From contig JANJVS010000008.1 of NCBI GenBank assembly GCA_024709955.1, positions 1 through 42,236 on the forward strand: DNA of 42,236 nt, in the 5' to 3' direction. How positions within the stretch are numbered: the stretch's first letter is position 1; every line of letters begins with the position of its first letter. This stretch comes from Rhodocyclaceae bacterium (GTDB lineage Bacteria > Pseudomonadota > Gammaproteobacteria > Burkholderiales > Rhodocyclaceae). Of the stretch, positions 9,316-17,822 are shown piece by piece. The notes below the pieces were generated by a model. It worked only from the letters and a program-made list of their open reading frames with translations, ran no database searches and was not told the DNA's origin. The translations under genes and the position numbers were made by a program.

Positions 9316-9921
9316 ATGAGCCAACAAGAAGTGGATCGAGAGAGGCGCAAGTTTCTGGTCGCGGCAACTGCTGCCATGGGCACAGTCGGCGCTGCGGCCG
9401 TAGCCTGGCCGTTTATCGCAAGCATGCTTCCCAGCGCGCGCGCCAAGGCGGCCGGCGCGCCGGTTGAAGTGGATATCAGCAAGATCGAGCCGGGCGCCTT
9501 CGTTGCCGTGGAATGGCGCGGCAAGCCGGTCTGGGTCGTGCACCGCACCAAGGAGATGCTCGACCTGCTCGGCAAGCACGAAGACCAGCTGGCCGACCCG
9601 ATGTCGGACATGCCGCAGCAGCCCGACTATTGCAAGAACAAGACCCGATCCATCAAGGAACAGTATCTGGTAGCCGTCGGCATCTGCACGCATCTGGGTT
9701 GCTCGCCCACCTACCGCAAGGAAATCGGCGCGGCCGACCTCGGCGCGGACTGGCACGGCGGCTTCTTCTGTCCCTGCCATGGTTCGCGTTTCGACCTGGC
9801 GGCGCGCGTTTTCAAGGGGGTGCCGGCTCCGACCAACATGGAGATTCCTCCGCACAAATACCTCAGCGACGGCCTGTTGCTCGTGGGCGTCGACAGCAAA
9901 GTTGAAAGCGTGGGAGCCTGA
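9316..9921 (+). CDS. petA: Ubiquinol-cytochrome c reductase, Rieske iron-sulfur subunit
   Basis: Tat-like N-terminus RRKFLVAATAA; CTHLGCSPTY and CPCHGSRFD Rieske motifs. Confidence 0.97.
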   Translation: MSQQEVDRERRKFLVAATAAMGTVGAAAVAWPFIASMLPSARAKAAGAPVEVDISKIEPGAFVAVEWRGKPVWVVHRTKEMLDLLGKHEDQLADPMSDMPQQPDYCKNKTRSIKEQYLVAVGICTHLGCSPTYRKEIGAADLGADWHGGFFCPCHGSRFDLAARVFKGVPAPTNMEIPPHKYLSDGLLLVGVDSKVESVGA

Positions 9922-9924
9922 TAA

Positions 9925-11187
9925 ATGAATGCCTTGCAAAAACTCCTCGGCTGGGTCGACGACCGTTTCCCGCTGACCGCCACTTATAAAGCGCATCTTT
10001 CCGAGTATTACGCCCCAAAGAACTTCAACTTCTGGTACTTCTTCGGCTCGCTGGCGCTGCTGGTGCTGGTGTTGCAGATCGTGACCGGCATCTTCCTGGT
10101 CATGCACTACAAGCCGGACGCCTCGCTCAACGCGGCCGGCGTGCCGGTCGCCTTCGCCTCGGTCGAATACATCATGCGCGATGTAGAGTGGGGCTGGCTG
10201 ATTCGCTACCTGCACTCCACCGGCGCCTCGGCGTTCTTCGTGGTGGTCTACCTGCACATGTTCCGCGGCATGATCTACGGTTCCTACCGCAAGCCGCGCG
10301 AGCTGATCTGGATTTTCGGCGTCATCATCTATCTCGCGCTGATGGCCGAGGCCTTCATGGGCTACCTGCTGCCATGGGGCCAGATGTCCTACTGGGGCGC
10401 CCAGGTGATCGTGAACCTGTTCACCGCCATCCCCTTCATCGGTCCCGAACTCGGCGTCTGGATCCGCGGCGACTACGTGATCGGCGACGCGACGCTGAAC
10501 CGCTTCTTCTCCCTGCACGTCATCGCCGTGCCGCTGGTGCTGGTTGGCCTGGTCGCGGCGCACATCATGGCGCTGCACGAGGTCGGTTCGAACAACCCGG
10601 ATGGCGTCGAGATCAAGAAGAAGAAGGACGCCAACGGCGTGCCGCTCGACGGCATCCCCTTCCACCCGTATTACACGGTGAAGGACATCGTCGGCGTGGT
10701 CGTCTTCCTGATGGCGTTCTCGGTGGTGGTCTTCTTCATGCCCGAAGGCGGCGGCTACTTCCTGGAGTTCAATAACTTCTTCCCGGCCGACCCGATGGTG
10801 ACGCCGCCGCACATCGCGCCGGTCTGGTATTTCACCCCGTTCTACTCGATCCTGCGCGCCAACACGGTGAATTTCTTCTGGATCGACGCGAAGCTGTGGG
10901 GCGTGATCTTCATGGGCCTGGGCGTGATGGTGTTCTTCTTCCTGCCCTGGCTCGATCGCAGCCCGGTGAAGTCGATCCGCTACCGCGGCCCGCTCTACAA
11001 GGGCGCGCTGGCGATCTTCATCGTCTCCTTCTTCATCCTCGGCTACCTGGGCATGCTGGCGCCGACGCCGGGCCGCACGCTGGTATCGCAAATCTGCACG
11101 ATCATCTACTTTGCCTTCTTCGCGCTGATGCCGATCTACACATCGCTCGACAGGTGCAAGGCCGAACCGGAAAGGGTGACGGGATAA
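9925..11187 (+). CDS. petB: Cytochrome b of the bc1 complex
   Basis: 420 aa polytopic protein with LRYLHSTGAS-type, MGYLLPWGQMSYWGAQVI, PEWYF-like (APVWYFTPFYSILR) motifs. Confidence 0.97.
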   Translation: MNALQKLLGWVDDRFPLTATYKAHLSEYYAPKNFNFWYFFGSLALLVLVLQIVTGIFLVMHYKPDASLNAAGVPVAFASVEYIMRDVEWGWLIRYLHSTGASAFFVVVYLHMFRGMIYGSYRKPRELIWIFGVIIYLALMAEAFMGYLLPWGQMSYWGAQVIVNLFTAIPFIGPELGVWIRGDYVIGDATLNRFFSLHVIAVPLVLVGLVAAHIMALHEVGSNNPDGVEIKKKKDANGVPLDGIPFHPYYTVKDIVGVVVFLMAFSVVVFFMPEGGGYFLEFNNFFPADPMVTPPHIAPVWYFTPFYSILRANTVNFFWIDAKLWGVIFMGLGVMVFFFLPWLDRSPVKSIRYRGPLYKGALAIFIVSFFILGYLGMLAPTPGRTLVSQICTIIYFAFFALMPIYTSLDRCKAEPERVTG

Positions 11188-11897
11188 TGAAAAAGCTGCT
11201 TCTTGCGCTGCTGTGCGCACCGCTCGTGGCCTTCGCGGCCGGGGCCGAACTGCACCTCGACAAGGCGCCGGACCGTTCCCGCGACTTCCCCGCCCTGCAG
11301 AACGGCGCCAAGATCTTCATCAACTACTGCCTGAACTGCCATTCGGCCTCCTACTTCCGCTACAACCGGCTGACCGACATCGGCCTGACCGAGCAGCAGA
11401 TCAAGGATAACCTGCTGTTTGCCGCGGACAAGGTGGGCGAGACGATGACCATCGCGATGCGCCGCGCCGACGCCAAGCTGTGGTTCGGCGCCGCCCCCCC
11501 CGACCTGACCGTGATCGCGCGCGCGCGCGCGTCGGAGTTCGGCTCCGGCGCCGACTGGCTGTACACCTACCTGCGCGGTTTCTACCGCGACGACGCCCGT
11601 CCGACCGGCTGGAACAACACGGTGTTCGCCAACGTCGGCATGCCGCACGTGCTGTGGGAATTGCAGGGCGAGCAGGAGATGGGCCCCGACCACAAGCTGG
11701 TGCTGGCCAAGCCGGGCACCCTGAAACCCGAGGAGTACGACGCCATGGTCGCCGACCTGGTCGGTTTCCTCAACTACATGGGCGAGCCGATGGCCACCTT
11801 CCGCAAGGAACTCGGCGTCATCGTCCTCATTTTTCTTGCCGTCCTCTTCGTCTTCTCCTATGCGCTCAAACGTGAGTACTGGAAAGACATCCATTAA
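11187..11897 (+). CDS. petC: Cytochrome c1
   Basis: Start ATG 11187 overlaps petB stop (TAATG); signal peptide MKKLLLALLCAPLVAFAAGA; haem motif CLNCH; C-terminal TM anchor. Confidence 0.95.
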   Translation: MKKLLLALLCAPLVAFAAGAELHLDKAPDRSRDFPALQNGAKIFINYCLNCHSASYFRYNRLTDIGLTEQQIKDNLLFAADKVGETMTIAMRRADAKLWFGAAPPDLTVIARARASEFGSGADWLYTYLRGFYRDDARPTGWNNTVFANVGMPHVLWELQGEQEMGPDHKLVLAKPGTLKPEEYDAMVADLVGFLNYMGEPMATFRKELGVIVLIFLAVLFVFSYALKREYWKDIH

Positions 11898-11993
11898 TCA
11901 AACCCTGACCATTTCGCCATGGGGCATCGAGATATGAATCCACCCGTTCGTCGCGTGGTGCGTGATTCTGACTATTCGTGGGGAACGAGTGCC

Positions 11994-12590
11994 ATGATGA
12001 ACCTGTACTCGGGCACGACCTGTCCGTTCAGCCATCGCTGCCGCATCGTTCTCTACGAAAAGCAGATGGACTTCCAAGTGATCGACGTCGATCTCTTCAA
12101 CAAACCCGAAGACATCGCCGTGATCAATCCTTACAACCGGGTGCCGGTGCTGGTGGACCGCGATCTCGTGCTCTACGAATCGAACATCATCAACGAGTAC
12201 ATCGACGAGCGCTTCCCGCATCCGCAGCTGATGCCGCCCGATCCGCAGACGCGGGCCAAGGCGCGCCAGTTGCTGCACACGATGGAGCTGGAGCTGTTCA
12301 GCCACATCGACGCGCTGGAACGCAACCTCAAGTCGGCGGACAAGTCGCGCGCGCACATCCGCGACCGCCTGGTCGAGCTGGTGCCCCTGTTCGCCAAGCA
12401 GAAGTTCCTGCTCGGCGACGACTTCTCCATGCTCGACGTGGCGATCGCGCCGCTGCTCTGGCGCCTCGACCACTACGGCATCGAGCTGCCGAAGGCGGCC
12501 GCGCCGGTCATGAAGTTCGCCGAGCGCATCTTCGCGCGCCAGGGCTTCATCGACGCCCTGACGCCGTCGGAAAAGGTGATGCGCCGCTGA
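11994..12590 (+). CDS. sspA: Stringent starvation protein A (GST-fold)
   Basis: MMNLYSGTTCPFSHRCRIVLYEKQMDFQVIDVDL...INPYNRVPVLVDRDLVLYESNIINEYIDERFPHPQLMP. Confidence 0.95.
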   Translation: MMNLYSGTTCPFSHRCRIVLYEKQMDFQVIDVDLFNKPEDIAVINPYNRVPVLVDRDLVLYESNIINEYIDERFPHPQLMPPDPQTRAKARQLLHTMELELFSHIDALERNLKSADKSRAHIRDRLVELVPLFAKQKFLLGDDFSMLDVAIAPLLWRLDHYGIELPKAAAPVMKFAERIFARQGFIDALTPSEKVMRR

Positions 12591-12615
12591 TCCCGGCGGT
12601 GCGTCGCTTTTGGAG

Positions 12616-13044
12616 ATGGTGTCCACCAAGCCGTACCTGATCCGCGCCATCTATGAATGGTGCGGCGATCAGGGGTTCACGCCCTACCTGGCCGTCCAGG
12701 TGGATGAGCGCACGCGCGTGCCGCGCGAGTTCGTCCGCGACGGCCAGATCGTGCTCAACGTCAGCGCCGATGCCACCCACCAGATGCTGATGGGCAACGA
12801 GGAAATCACCTTCCAGACGCGCTTCAACGGGGCATCCTTCCCGGTCGTGGTCCCCGTGGAGGCGGTGCTCGCGATCTATGCGCGGGAAAACGGGCAGGGC
12901 ATGGCCTTCGAGGTGAGCCAGGAGCCTGCCGCAGCGGTCGCCGAGGCGCCGCCGGCGGAAGCCGCGCCGCCCTTGGCCGACGTCGCCGCCGGCCAGGAAG
13001 AGGCAGCGCCGAAACGTGGCGCCCACCTGACGCGCATCAAATAG
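12616..13044 (+). CDS. sspB: ClpXP protease specificity-enhancing factor SspB
   Basis: MVSTKPYLIRAIYEWCGDQGFTPYLAVQVDERTRVPREFVRDGQIVLNVSADAT; adjacent to sspA. The ORF track starts at an upstream TTG (12610). Confidence 0.93.
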   Translation: MVSTKPYLIRAIYEWCGDQGFTPYLAVQVDERTRVPREFVRDGQIVLNVSADATHQMLMGNEEITFQTRFNGASFPVVVPVEAVLAIYARENGQGMAFEVSQEPAAAVAEAPPAEAAPPLADVAAGQEEAAPKRGAHLTRIK

Positions 13045-13067
13045 CGCTCTCCGGCCAGTCGTCGCCG

Positions 13068-13094
13068 TGAAAAGTCGGCGCCGGCGGGACGGTG
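13068..13094. repeat. 27-bp dispersed intergenic repeat, copy 1
   Basis: TGAAAAGTCGGCGCCGGCGGGACGGTG, identical to 20604-20630. Confidence 0.7.
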
Positions 13095-15389
13095 TTATTT
13101 CGAATCCATCACCCAGACGCCGTTCCAGTCCGGCGTCGGCGGGTTGGCGGCGAAATGTTCGCAGCGCTCGACATAGAGCTGCGCCGCCTTGTCCCGCGCG
13201 TTGAGGCCGAGCACCTCGCGGAATTCGGCGCTCGCGGCCTGCCATTCCTGCTTGCGGTATTTGGCCAGGCCGGCCTTGAACAGCCGCAGGGCGTCGGTCA
13301 GGTGCGGATAGGTTTCCTCGCTGTGATAGTCGAGGATCTCGTAGATCGCCACCGGCTTGGTCTTGCCCTTGACGACGACCAGGTCGAGTTCGCGGCTGTA
13401 ATAGGTGCCGCGCAGCAGCTTGTAGGTGAATTCGCTGACGAGGATATGGGCGCCGTACTGCTTGCAGGCCGATTCGAGGCGCGACGCGAGATTGACGCCG
13501 TCGCCGATGATGGTGTAGTCCATGCGCTTCTTCGAACCGATGTTGCCTGACACGACGTTGTCGGTATTGAGACCGACGCCGATGTCCACCGGCAACTTGC
13601 CTTCGTTGACGCGCTGGCGGTTCCAGGCGGCGAGGGTGCGCAGCATGGCCACGGCGGCGCGCACCGCGCGGTCGGCGTCGTCGTCGTGGCCGACCGGAAT
13701 GCCGAAGGCGGCCATGATCGCGTCGCCGATGAACTTGTCGAGCATGCCGGCCTCGTGCTGGATGCAGTCCACCATCAGCGTGAAGTACTCGTTGAGCAGC
13801 GCCACCGTGCCCTGGGCGCCGAGCTGCTCGGTGATGGTGGTGAAGCTGCGCACGTCGGCGAACAGCACGGTCGCCGTGACGCTCTTGCCGCCGAGGGCTT
13901 CCGCGCCGGCCGCCAGCATCTGGTCGGCGATGCCCGGGTCCATGTAGCGCGACATGGTGGTCTTGAGGCGCTTTTCGTTCGAGATGTTCTCCAGCAGCAG
14001 CATCGAGCCGATGCGCTTGCCTTCGGCCGACAGCAGGGGCTGCAGGGTCAGGTTGACGGAAAGCTTTTCGTCGCCGACGGCCAGTTCGGCGTCCATCAGC
14101 AGTTCGGAATTCTGGGCCTCGGCGACGCGCTTGAGCTTGTCGAGCAGCCAGGCGTTGGCGCCGCTGAAGAACTCGGCGGCCGGTTTCTGCAGGATCTGCG
14201 TCGGGTGGAGCTTGAGCAGGCGCAGGCCGGCGGCGTTGCAGGTGGCGATCTTCTCGTTCTCGTCGAGGGTGATCACGCCGTTCGACATCGATTCGAGCAT
14301 CGCCTCGTTGTAGTTCTTCATCGCCTGCACGTCGGCGAACAGCTTGGCATTCTCCAGGGCGATCGAGATCTGCGCCGTGAACGCGCGCAGGCGCGATTCG
14401 TCCTCGCCGGTGAAGGGGCCGCCGCGCTTGTTGAGTACCTGGGTGACGCCGATCACCTTGCCGTGCTTGTTGACGATCGGCACGCAGAGGATCGAGCGCG
14501 TGAAGAAGCCGGTCTTCTTGTCGAAGGCCGGGTTGAAGCGCAGGTCGGCATAGGCATAGGGGATGTTGATCGCCTTGCCCGAGGTGAATACCGCGCCGGC
14601 GATGCCGAGATGGTTGGGCAGGCGGATCTGCACCGACTCCAGTCCCTGGCCGACCTCAGACCACAATTCGCCAGTCTTCTCGTCGTTGAGGAACAGGGTG
14701 GAGCGCTCGGCGTTCAGGAGGCGCGTCGCCTCGCCCATCACCTTCTGCAGCAGCGAGCCGAGCTTGATGTCGGCGGTGACCTCGGAGACGACGTCGATGA
14801 ATTCCATCTCCTGGCGGCGGATCGCCTGCATGCGCTCGATGAACTGGGCGGACTGCAGGGCGAGCGTGCCCTGGCTGGTCATCGCTTCCAGGAGGTTCAG
14901 GTCGTGCCGGGTGAATCTGCCGTTTTTCTTGTTGAGCGTCTGGGCGACGCCGATGATCTCGCCCTTCACCGTCTTGATCGGCACGCAGAGGATGCTGTGC
15001 GTGGTGAAACCGGTCTGCTCGTCGATGGAGCGGTTGAAGCGCTCGTCGGCGTAGGCGTCGTGGATGATCAGCGCCTCGCCGCTGGTGAACACGTAGCCGG
15101 CGATGCCGCTGGTGTTGAGGATGCGGATCTCGCGCTGGATGTTGCCCTGGGCGACGCGGGAATACAGCTCGTTGCTGTCCGGGTCGTTGAGGAACAGCGA
15201 GCCGCGCTCTGCGTTCAGCTCGCTGGTGGTCATGTCCACCAGGGCGTTCAGCACCTCGTCGAGGGTGCCGTAGCCGGCCATGCGGCGCGTCACTTCCAGC
15301 AGCAGTTCGGCATGGCGCAGGCGGCGACGCGTATCCGAACCTTCGGCGGCGGGCTTTTTCCTGGTCGGCGGCGGGGCGGCGGTATCCAT
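13095..15389 (-). CDS. GAF-GAF-PAS class III adenylate cyclase with C-terminal TPR-like tail
   Basis: Two GAF repeats (AERGSLFLNDPDSNELYSRVAQG / AERSTLFLNDEKTGELWSEVGQG); cyclase core TVLFADVRSFTTITE, DKFIGDAIMAAFG, MDYTIIGDGVNLASRLES. Confidence 0.93.
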   Translation of the reverse strand: MDTAAPPPTRKKPAAEGSDTRRRLRHAELLLEVTRRMAGYGTLDEVLNALVDMTTSELNAERGSLFLNDPDSNELYSRVAQGNIQREIRILNTSGIAGYVFTSGEALIIHDAYADERFNRSIDEQTGFTTHSILCVPIKTVKGEIIGVAQTLNKKNGRFTRHDLNLLEAMTSQGTLALQSAQFIERMQAIRRQEMEFIDVVSEVTADIKLGSLLQKVMGEATRLLNAERSTLFLNDEKTGELWSEVGQGLESVQIRLPNHLGIAGAVFTSGKAINIPYAYADLRFNPAFDKKTGFFTRSILCVPIVNKHGKVIGVTQVLNKRGGPFTGEDESRLRAFTAQISIALENAKLFADVQAMKNYNEAMLESMSNGVITLDENEKIATCNAAGLRLLKLHPTQILQKPAAEFFSGANAWLLDKLKRVAEAQNSELLMDAELAVGDEKLSVNLTLQPLLSAEGKRIGSMLLLENISNEKRLKTTMSRYMDPGIADQMLAAGAEALGGKSVTATVLFADVRSFTTITEQLGAQGTVALLNEYFTLMVDCIQHEAGMLDKFIGDAIMAAFGIPVGHDDDADRAVRAAVAMLRTLAAWNRQRVNEGKLPVDIGVGLNTDNVVSGNIGSKKRMDYTIIGDGVNLASRLESACKQYGAHILVSEFTYKLLRGTYYSRELDLVVVKGKTKPVAIYEILDYHSEETYPHLTDALRLFKAGLAKYRKQEWQAASAEFREVLGLNARDKAAQLYVERCEHFAANPPTPDWNGVWVMDSK

Positions 15390-15394
15390 GGCGG

Positions 15395-16060
15395 TTAGAC
15401 GGGGGAGGTGGGGCGTTCGAGTTGCTCGCGCAGCGCCTGGATGGTGGCGTGCAGCTGGGCGGTTTCGTCCGCGCAGAAACTTTGCTCGCGGCGCACGGCG
15501 TTATCGCGATCGAGCTGGGCCAGTTCCAGCGCCTCGCGCAGGGAGCCGACGGTCTGCTTGAGCTGGGCGATTTCGTTTTGCGCGGCGGTGATGGCGGCGC
15601 GCACGGCATGGTCTTTTTCGCCGCGCGCCCGTTCCAGTTCGTCGCGCAGGTTGCCGACCGTGGCCTTGAGCATTTGCGTTTCCTGGTGGCTCGCCGCGCG
15701 CTCCTGCTGCACGGCGGCAAGATGCGCGGCGTGCGCCTGCTCCAGCGCGGCGCGTAGCGCGGCGGCGGTCGCCTTCAGTTGCTGGGTTTCGTGAGCGGCG
15801 GCGGCGCGTTCCTGTTGCACCTGGTGTTCGCGTTCGCCGCGGGCCTGCTCCAGTTCCGCCCGCAGCGCGCCGACGGTCGTCTTGAGTTGGGCGATTTCGG
15901 CGGCGCCGGCCTGGGCCGCCTGCTGGACCTCGACGCGCCGCTGCAATGCCGCGCTTTCCAGTTCGGCGCGCAGCGCCATGACGGTGCGCTGCAGATCGCG
16001 CATCTCCGCCTTGGCCTGGGCCAGCTCATCTTCGACGGTCGCGGAGGAGACAATGCTCAT
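15395..16060 (-). CDS. Coiled-coil protein built of 36-residue repeats
   Basis: 221 aa = 18 aa + five 36-aa units + 23-aa partial unit (E-x-x-x-L-x-x-T-V-x-x-L-R-x-E-L-E); stop lies 5 nt before the cyclase start codon. Confidence 0.8.
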   Translation of the reverse strand: MSIVSSATVEDELAQAKAEMRDLQRTVMALRAELESAALQRRVEVQQAAQAGAAEIAQLKTTVGALRAELEQARGEREHQVQQERAAAAHETQQLKATAAALRAALEQAHAAHLAAVQQERAASHQETQMLKATVGNLRDELERARGEKDHAVRAAITAAQNEIAQLKQTVGSLREALELAQLDRDNAVRREQSFCADETAQLHATIQALREQLERPTSPV

Positions 16061-16123
16061 GGGAGATGGCGGCTGGCTGGTTGGTCTGGCGATCCAGAAA
16101 TCCTTTTCGTGCCGAGGCGTGCG

Positions 16124-16199
16124 TGGCGCCCAAGACAGGAATCGAACCTGTGACCTACCGCTTAGGAGGCGGTCGCTCTATCCACTGAGCTACAAGGGC
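16124..16199 (-). tRNA. tRNA-Arg (anticodon CCU)
   Basis: Minus strand GCCCTTGTAGCTCAGTGGATAGAGCGACCGCCTCCTAAGCGGTAGGTCACAGGTTCGATTCCTGTCTTGGGCGCCA; 76 nt with encoded CCA, anticodon loop CTCCTAA. Confidence 0.92.
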
Positions 16200-16250
16200 A
16201 TGGCGCGCATTTTAGCGGCTCCCGGCGTCCCCTGATGCATAATCGGCGCC

Positions 16251-16421
16251 ATGGACGACGAAATTGCCGACAAGCAGCGGTTGAGCATCGGCCGGGGCTG
16301 GCGCATTCTCGGCTGGGTGCTGCTCGGCGGCGTGATCGGCGGTGTGATGGTCGCGGCCTTCATCGCCTACGGCCAGCCGGAACTGCTGCTCGAACAGATG
16401 AATCTGCGCTACTGCGGCTGA
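16251..16421 (+). CDS. Small single-TM protein (56 aa)
   Basis: MDDEIADKQRLSIGRGWRILGWVLLGGVIGGVMVAAFIAYGQPELLLEQMNLRYCG; below the size cut-off of the supplied track; overlaps the HDOD gene 3' end by 13 nt. Confidence 0.6.
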   Translation: MDDEIADKQRLSIGRGWRILGWVLLGGVIGGVMVAAFIAYGQPELLLEQMNLRYCG

Positions 16422-17269
16422 TCGTCCGGCGGTGTCTCGCCCCCGGCTTCCGGTAAGTCGAGTCCCAGGCGGCGCATCACCGCATCCGTGCTCAGATGCA
16501 GGAGTTCGCCGATCGCCTTGTAATCGTCCGGCAGGGCGGCGTCGTCCCAGCCGTTGGCAGAGTGGCGCGCCAGATCGACGGCGAGCTTGACGTTGCGCAC
16601 GCGCGGATGCTCGGCGTTCTGCTGGTCCATCAGGGCGATCAGTAACTGGGGCAGATGCCAGGCCTGGGCGAGGGCCTGCTTGATCTGATAGAGCGGCACG
16701 GAGTAGATCTCCGCCTGGACCGCGACCGAGCGCAGGCTGCGGTTCGACTTCTGCTTGTCCACGACCTGCAATGCGAGCCGGGGCGCGAAGCACCACATCA
16801 GGATCTCGGCGAAATCGTAGAGCAGGGTGGCGACGATGATCTCGTCCACGTCGAGGTCGTGACGGTAAACCGCCCAGTCGCGCGCCCAGTACATCGCCTG
16901 GCGCGCGCGCTTGATCGTCTTCAGCAGTCCCAGGAGCGCGCGCGGATGCTCCTTGAGCTGGTCCTCGACCAGCGGCAGATCCTGAAAATCATGGAAGAAC
17001 GGCTCCATGCCGATCATCATCAGGGCGCGTTCGATCGTGGTGATGTCGGTGCTGCGGCTCTTGCTGCGCTTGGCCTCGATGTAGGCCAGCACGCGCAAGG
17101 TCATCAGCGGGTCGTGCAGGATGACCGACGAGATGCGGCGCGCGTTGGACTTGGTGGCGTTTTCCCGCAGTTCGGCCAGCTGATGCTGGGTGTGGCGCAG
17201 CACGGGAATCTGCGCCTGGCCGAAATAGGCGACCCAGGCGTCGAGATCGGGAAACGGGGTATCGAGCAT
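16409..17269 (-). CDS. HDOD-domain signalling protein
   Basis: 286 aa; IPVLRHTQHQLAEL, SVILHDPLMTLRVLAYIEA, LYDFAEILMWCFAP consistent with HDOD fold. Confidence 0.8.
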   Translation of the reverse strand: MLDTPFPDLDAWVAYFGQAQIPVLRHTQHQLAELRENATKSNARRISSVILHDPLMTLRVLAYIEAKRSKSRSTDITTIERALMMIGMEPFFHDFQDLPLVEDQLKEHPRALLGLLKTIKRARQAMYWARDWAVYRHDLDVDEIIVATLLYDFAEILMWCFAPRLALQVVDKQKSNRSLRSVAVQAEIYSVPLYQIKQALAQAWHLPQLLIALMDQQNAEHPRVRNVKLAVDLARHSANGWDDAALPDDYKAIGELLHLSTDAVMRRLGLDLPEAGGETPPDDQPQ

Positions 17270-17338
17270 CCGCGCATTATGGCCATGATCGAGCGAGAAG
17301 AGGCGGCAATCAGGCGGATTTCGCCAGTGGAAATCGTC

Positions 17339-17367
17339 TTGAATTGTCGGGCGGATACCGATAGAAT
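17339..17367 (+). promoter_or_regulatory. Candidate sigma70-type promoter of the rpsF operon
   Basis: TTGAAT (17339-17344), 17-nt spacer, TAGAAT (17362-17367). Confidence 0.55.
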
Positions 17368-17385
17368 CACGCCCCTTTCATCCTT

Positions 17386-17425
17386 GCCCCACCCGATACG
17401 CATGCGGGGGGGCTCAACCAGAGCC
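17386..17425 (+). promoter_or_regulatory. Candidate structured rpsF leader (possible S6:S18 binding motif)
   Basis: GCCCCACCCGATACGCATGCGGGGGGGC can pair C-tract with G-tract and carries an unpaired CCG; followed by GGCTC-AACCA-GAGCC hairpin (17411-17425). Confidence 0.4.
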
Positions 17426-17438
17426 AGAAGGAGCGTAC

Positions 17439-17822
17439 ATGCGACATTACGAAATCGTTTTCATCGTTCACCCGGACCAGTCCGACCAGGTGCCGGCCAT
17501 GATCGAGCGCTACAAGACCCTCGTCACCGGCCGCAGCGGCACGCTGCACCGTCTCGAGGACTGGGGCCGCCGCCAGCTGGCCTACCCGATCCAGAAGGTG
17601 CACAAGGCCCACTATGTGCTCATGAACATCGAGTGCGACGGCGAGACCCTCGCCGAGCTGGAGAACGCCTTCAAGTTCAACGACGCCGTGCTGCGCCACC
17701 TCACCATCAAGATGGACAAGGCCGAGACCGCGCCTTCACCCATGATGAAGGAAGAGAAGGCGCGCGCCCAGGCGCCGCAGGCCGATAGCAAGCCCGCCGA
17801 GGAGGCAGCGCCTGCCGCTTGA
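17439..17822 (+). CDS. rpsF: 30S ribosomal protein S6
   Basis: [26 protein letters not shown]...[28 protein letters not shown]. Confidence 0.98.
   Translation: MRHYEIVFIVHPDQSDQVPAMIERYKTLVTGRSGTLHRLEDWGRRQLAYPIQKVHKAHYVLMNIECDGETLAELENAFKFNDAVLRHLTIKMDKAETAPSPMMKEEKARAQAPQADSKPAEEAAPAA

Noticed and set aside
9295-11220. 641-aa antisense ORF opposite petA-petB
   Set aside because: Fully overlaps clear Rieske and cytochrome b genes; low-complexity His/Arg/Asp-rich composition typical of antisense frames in GC-rich DNA.
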